DNA of 64,000 bases from Microcella putealis (GTDB lineage: Bacteria; Actinomycetota; Actinomycetes; Actinomycetales; Microbacteriaceae), in contig NZ_SGWW01000001.1 of NCBI RefSeq assembly GCF_004216575.1, positions 372,001 through 436,000 of the forward strand, given 5' to 3'. Shown here piece after piece: positions 60,532 to 64,000 of this stretch. The notes beneath the pieces are model-generated. The model was not told the DNA's origin and made no database searches. It saw only the letters and a list, made by a program, of their open reading frames with translations. The translations under genes were made by a program, and so were the position numbers. Position 1 is the stretch's first letter, and each line of letters starts with the position of its first letter.

Positions 60532-61842
60532 ATGAGCGAGAACCCCACCGCCGACTGGCGTTTCGAGACACTGCAGATTCACGCCGGCTCGCAGCCCGAC
60601 CCGGTGACCAACGCCCGCGCGACCCCGGTGTACCGCACGACCGCGTACACCTTCAACGACTCCGCGCACGCGAAGAACCTCTTTGCGCTCGCCGAATTCG
60701 GCAACATCTACACGCGCATCCAGAACCCGACGCAAGACGTGGTCGAGCAACGCATCGCCGCGCTCGAGGGCGGCACGGCGGCCCTGCTGCTGTCGTCTGG
60801 CCAGTCGGCGACCACCTACGCGGTGCTGAACATCGCGAACTCGGGCGACCACATCGTCGCCTCGTCGACGATCTACGGCGGCACGTACAACCTGTTCAAG
60901 TACACGCTGGCGAAGCTCGGCATCGAGGTCACCTTCGTCGAGGATCAGGATGACGCCGACGCCTGGCGCGCCGCGATTCGCCCCAACACGAAGCTGCTGT
61001 TCGGCGAGACGGTCGGCAACCCCAAGGTCAACATCTTTGACATCGAGAAGGTGGCCGAGGTCGCGCACGCCGCGGGCCTGCCGCTCATCGTCGACAACAC
61101 GATCGCGACCCCGTACCTGATTCAGCCCCTGAAGCACGGTGCCGACATCGTCGTGCACTCGGCGACGAAGTTCCTTGGCGGGCACGGCACCGTGCTCGGC
61201 GGTGTCATCGTCGACGGCGGCAGCTTCCCGTGGTCGCAGCACGTCTCCACGTTCCCCGGCCTCACCGAGCCCGACCCCTCGTACCACGGGGCCAGCTACA
61301 CCGGCGTGCTGGGCGACGGCATCGCGTACATCATCAAGGCGCGCGTGCAGCTGCTGCGCGACATCGGCTCGGCCATCTCGCCCGACAACGCCTGGCAGCT
61401 CATTCAGGGCATCGAGACCCTGAGCCTGCGTATCGAGCGCCACGTCGAGAACACGCTCGCGGTCGCCCGCTGGCTCGAGGCGCACCCGGATGTCGCGCAC
61501 GTCGACTACGCGGGGCTCGAATCGAGCACCTGGTATGCCGCCGGCCAGAAGTACGCCCCGAAGGGCGTGGGTGCCGTGCTGTCGTTTGAGCTGAAGGGCG
61601 GCGTCGACGCCGGCCGCGCGCTCGTCGACAGTGTGCAGCTGTTCAGCCACGTCGCGAACATCGGCGACGTGCGCAGCCTCATCATCCACCCCGCCTCGAC
61701 GACACACTCGCAGCTGACGGCCGAGCAGCAGCTCACCGCCGGCGTCACCCCGGGCCTCGTCCGTCTCTCGGTCGGGCTCGAGAACCTCGACGACATCATC
61801 GCCGACCTCGAGCGCGGCTTCGCGGCGGCGAAGAGCGCCTAA
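60532..61842 (+). CDS. metY: O-acetylhomoserine sulfhydrylase
   Basis: The 436-residue PLP enzyme of the Cys/Met metabolism family makes homocysteine from O-acetylhomoserine and sulfide. It starts WRFETLQIHAGSQPDPVTNARATPVYRTTAY, has SSGQSATTYAVLNIA, the PLP lysine in VVHSATKFLGGHGT and a C-terminal RLSVGLENLDDIIADLE. It precedes metX, which supplies its substrate. Confidence 0.96.
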   Translation: MSENPTADWRFETLQIHAGSQPDPVTNARATPVYRTTAYTFNDSAHAKNLFALAEFGNIYTRIQNPTQDVVEQRIAALEGGTAALLLSSGQSATTYAVLNIANSGDHIVASSTIYGGTYNLFKYTLAKLGIEVTFVEDQDDADAWRAAIRPNTKLLFGETVGNPKVNIFDIEKVAEVAHAAGLPLIVDNTIATPYLIQPLKHGADIVVHSATKFLGGHGTVLGGVIVDGGSFPWSQHVSTFPGLTEPDPSYHGASYTGVLGDGIAYIIKARVQLLRDIGSAISPDNAWQLIQGIETLSLRIERHVENTLAVARWLEAHPDVAHVDYAGLESSTWYAAGQKYAPKGVGAVLSFELKGGVDAGRALVDSVQLFSHVANIGDVRSLIIHPASTTHSQLTAEQQLTAGVTPGLVRLSVGLENLDDIIADLERGFAAAKSA

Positions 61843-61856
61843 GGCAGCACACGCCC

Positions 61857-61913
61857 CGACGCCGGGGCTCGCCCGGGCGCCTCAGTGGCGCCGCGACGCG
61901 GGCCCCGGCGTCG
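61857..61913 (+). repeat. First inverted repeat between metY and metX
   Basis: CGACGCCGGGGC (61857-61868) and GCCCCGGCGTCG (61902-61913) are perfect 12-bp arms around 33 bases. It begins 15 bases after the metY stop. No T-run follows. The first arm can also fold locally (GCCCCG-ACGC-CGGGGC). Confidence 0.6.
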
Positions 61914-61915
61914 CC

Positions 61916-61955
61916 CTGTCGCACGGTGCGGTCCACCACCCGTACCGTGCGACAG
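61916..61955 (+). promoter_or_regulatory. Second inverted repeat, overlapping a possible metX promoter
   Basis: CTGTCGCACGGT (61916-61927) and ACCGTGCGACAG (61944-61955) are perfect 12-bp arms around 16 bases, ending one base before the metX ATG at 61957. A -10-like TACCGT (61943-61948) lies within the second arm, eight bases before that ATG. It could be an operator on a leaderless metX promoter or an RNA hairpin at the start codon. Confidence 0.55.
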
Positions 61956-61956
61956 A

Positions 61957-63165
61957 ATGGCCCTAATGGACTGGCAGACGAGCGAAGACACCGTCCCCTC
62001 GGCCTTCATCACCGAGGCGAACCGGCGCGCCATGTCGGGCGCCCCACCGGTCACGGGGGCCTGGCGCGAGGGCGACCACCCTGGCAATCGCCAGTTCGCG
62101 AGCCTCGGTCCGCTCGCCCTCGAGTCGGGTGAGACCCTGCCCGTCACGCGTCTCGCCTACGAGACGTGGGGTGAGTTGAACGCCGCCGCCTCGAACGCGA
62201 TCCTCATCGCCCACGCGCTGACCGGAGACAGCCACGTCGTCGGCAAAGCCGGCCCCGGGCATCCGACCGCCGGTTGGTGGAGCGGAATGGTCGGGCCGGG
62301 GCTCGCGATCGACACCGAACGTTTCTTCGTCGTCGCCCCCAATATCTTGGGCGGCTGCCAGGGCTCGACCGGCCCGTCGTCATTCGCGCCCGACGGCGCT
62401 GAATGGGGCGGCCGCTTCCCGTATCTCACGATTCGCGACCAGGTCGCCGCGCAGCGCGCGCTGGCCGACCGGCTCGGCATCGAGCGCTTCTTCGCCGTCA
62501 TCGGCGGCTCGATGGGCGGGATGCACGCGGTCGAATGGGCGGCAGGCTCGCCCGAACGCATGGCGCGGCTCGCGATTCTGGCGGCACCCGCCATCTCGAA
62601 CGCCGACCAGATTGCCCTGAACTCGGTGCAGATCGAGGCGATCCGCATGGACCCGACCTTCCGCGGCGGGCACTACTACGACGAGGACGAGGGGCCGTAC
62701 CGCGGCCTCGCCCTCGCGCGCCGCATGGCGCTGCTCAATTACCGCTCGCCCGACGAGTTGAACGAGCGCTTCGCCCGCTCGTGGCAGGGAGCGCTCGACC
62801 CACTCGGGCACGGCGGGCGCTACGCGGTCGAAAGCTACCTCGACTTTCACGGCAACAAGTTCACCCGCCGCTTCGACGCCAACAGCTACATCACCCTCGT
62901 CGAGGCGATGAACTCGCACGACATCACGCGGGGCCGCGGCACGCTCGCCGAGGTTCTCGGCCGGGTGGATGCTCGCGCCCTGGTGCTCGGCATCGACACC
63001 GACCGCCTCTTCCCCGTCGAGCAGCAGCACGAGATCGCGGCCCACCTGCCGAACACGATCCACGGGCACGAGGCCGCCGTCATCTCGTCGCCGTTCGGGC
63101 ACGACGCCTTCCTCATCGAAAACGATCTCGTCGGCGCGCACCTCGCCGAACTGCTTGCGGAGTAA
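61957..63165 (+). CDS. metX: Homoserine O-acetyltransferase
   Basis: The 402-residue alpha/beta-hydrolase acetylates homoserine. It has LAYETWGELNAAASNAILI, NILGGCQGSTGPSS, the nucleophile Ser185 in IGGSMGGMHAVEWA, the aspartate in VLGIDTDRLFPVEQQ and the histidine in SPFGHDAFLIE. Two ATGs are possible (61957, 61966) and neither has a Shine-Dalgarno site. The first fits a leaderless start. Homoserine comes from the hom product encoded elsewhere in this window. Confidence 0.95.
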   Translation: MALMDWQTSEDTVPSAFITEANRRAMSGAPPVTGAWREGDHPGNRQFASLGPLALESGETLPVTRLAYETWGELNAAASNAILIAHALTGDSHVVGKAGPGHPTAGWWSGMVGPGLAIDTERFFVVAPNILGGCQGSTGPSSFAPDGAEWGGRFPYLTIRDQVAAQRALADRLGIERFFAVIGGSMGGMHAVEWAAGSPERMARLAILAAPAISNADQIALNSVQIEAIRMDPTFRGGHYYDEDEGPYRGLALARRMALLNYRSPDELNERFARSWQGALDPLGHGGRYAVESYLDFHGNKFTRRFDANSYITLVEAMNSHDITRGRGTLAEVLGRVDARALVLGIDTDRLFPVEQQHEIAAHLPNTIHGHEAAVISSPFGHDAFLIENDLVGAHLAELLAE

Positions 63166-63168
63166 GCG

Positions 63169-64000
63169 ATGGCAGGGCGCTCGACGACTCTTCGTCAGGC
63201 GCTCGCGACCAGTGTTGTGGCGGCCACGCTGCTGCTGGTGGCGTGCACACCCGAGGCACCGGAGGCACCCGAGACACCCGACGACCTCACTGCCGAGACC
63301 TATCGTTCGCGTTTCGACGCCGCCGCGGGCGGCATGCAGCTCTCGGTGACGAACGGCGGCGACGTCGCCATCGTCGTGACGCGCACGTCGGTGACCTCGC
63401 CCGGCCTATCGGGAGCGACAGAATCCGAGCGCGAGGTGGAGATCCCGCCGGGGCTCACCCGCGACATCCCCGTCGCGTTGCCGTCGCCGGCCTGCGATGG
63501 CGCGCCCGAGCTCGACTCCGTGTCGGCGTCGTTGACGGTGCGCGCTGACACCGAAACGACCTCACCCGAGGCGAGCCCCGCATCCGTCACCATCGTGGCG
63601 AACGACCGGCTGGGCCAGTTTGCCGAGTGGTGGCGAGCATCCTGCTTCGCCGAGGCGATCGCCGAGCGGGCGACGCTCGCGATCCGCTACCTCGGCGACG
63701 GCGCGGCGGGCACGGCGCCGCCCGACACCGTCGCGCTGGAACTCGTTGCCGAGCCGCGCACGCCCCGCGGCGACGCGGGCGCCGGCACCGTCGCGCTGAC
63801 GGGCATTTCGGGCACGATTCTGCTCGGGATGCTCGACGACGCAGGCGCGCCCGTCACCTCGCGCCCCCTGGAGGTGGTCATCGACGCCGGAGGCGAGAAC
63901 CCTGCGGCGATTCGGCTCACCACGGTTCCGGCGCGCTGCGACCCGCACGCCATCGCGGAGGACAAGCAGGGGACGCTGTTTCGCGTCGACGCGACGATTG
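63169..64000 (+). CDS. Lipoprotein, truncated by the window edge
   Basis: The reading frame opens with ATG three bases after metX and stays open for 277 codons to the edge. It has a lipoprotein signal ending in the lipobox LLLVAC, a short Pro/Glu/Thr repeat (PEAPEAPETPDD) and a beta-rich domain with cysteines in SPACDGA, RASCFAEA and PARCDPHA. No family is recognised. Close spacing suggests cotranscription with metX, though the function may be unrelated. Confidence 0.8.
   Translation, partial: MAGRSTTLRQALATSVVAATLLLVACTPEAPEAPETPDDLTAETYRSRFDAAAGGMQLSVTNGGDVAIVVTRTSVTSPGLSGATESEREVEIPPGLTRDIPVALPSPACDGAPELDSVSASLTVRADTETTSPEASPASVTIVANDRLGQFAEWWRASCFAEAIAERATLAIRYLGDGAAGTAPPDTVALELVAEPRTPRGDAGAGTVALTGISGTILLGMLDDAGAPVTSRPLEVVIDAGGENPAAIRLTTVPARCDPHAIAEDKQGTLFRVDATI

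Overview
The window is a high-GC stretch of an actinobacterial chromosome with almost no spare DNA. Gene content and order (argS - lysA - hom - thrC - thrB - rho - prfA - prmC - sua5 - wecA - atpIBEFHAGDC), the Lrp/aminotransferase module, a RamB-type regulator next to GTP-dependent PEP carboxykinase, and a Rho with a large disordered insert fit Microbacteriaceae. The genus cannot be fixed by eye. I see no insertion sequences, phage genes, CRISPR arrays or rRNA. One tRNA gene (Arg, CCG) is present. About 60 protein genes are supported and no gap between genes exceeds 300 bases. Layout: (1) 1-8223, minus strand: a surface-signalling operon of FHA protein, PP2C phosphatase, Ser/Thr kinase and a giant Ig/FN3-repeat protein cut by the window edge. 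(2) 8244-11761: a putrescine/GABA-type catabolic module (aldehyde dehydrogenase diverging from an Lrp regulator plus class III aminotransferase). (3) 11860-15859: two tandem TspO-like proteins, a secreted protein with an HExxH motif, an aldo/keto reductase and Tag glycosylase. (4) 15856-40127, almost all minus strand: YaaA, a P-loop kinase, the full F1Fo ATP synthase operon, WecA/TagO-type transferase, Sua5, PrmC, RF1, Rho, the threonine/lysine biosynthesis genes, an LmeA-like protein and ArgS. Two plus-strand genes interrupt it (a HAD hydrolase and a beta-CASP nuclease). (5) 40219-49132: lipoprotein, tRNA-Arg, a RimB-like protease diverging from a RimK ligase fused to an RCK_C domain, a RamB-like regulator diverging from pckG, then PspA, a membrane acyltransferase and an arginase-family protein. 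(6) 49220-60392: mainly single genes (crotonase, flavoprotein, two SDRs, amidase, lipoprotein, SMR efflux pump with its TetR regulator, GNAT, Ung, MFS, acyltransferase). (7) 60532-64000: metY, metX and a truncated lipoprotein gene. The regulatory layer is the most unusual part. At least seventeen gene starts carry a -10-like hexamer 6-8 bases before the start codon with no usable Shine-Dalgarno site, as expected of leaderless mRNAs. One divergent pair appears to share a single symmetric -10. Clear dyads or phased repeats sit before lrp, the RamB-like gene, the SMR pump and metX. The best candidate for a little-described system is the RimK-RCK_C fusion paired head to head with a retropepsin-like protease gene. 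All calls are from reading the sequence and recognising families; no database search was run.
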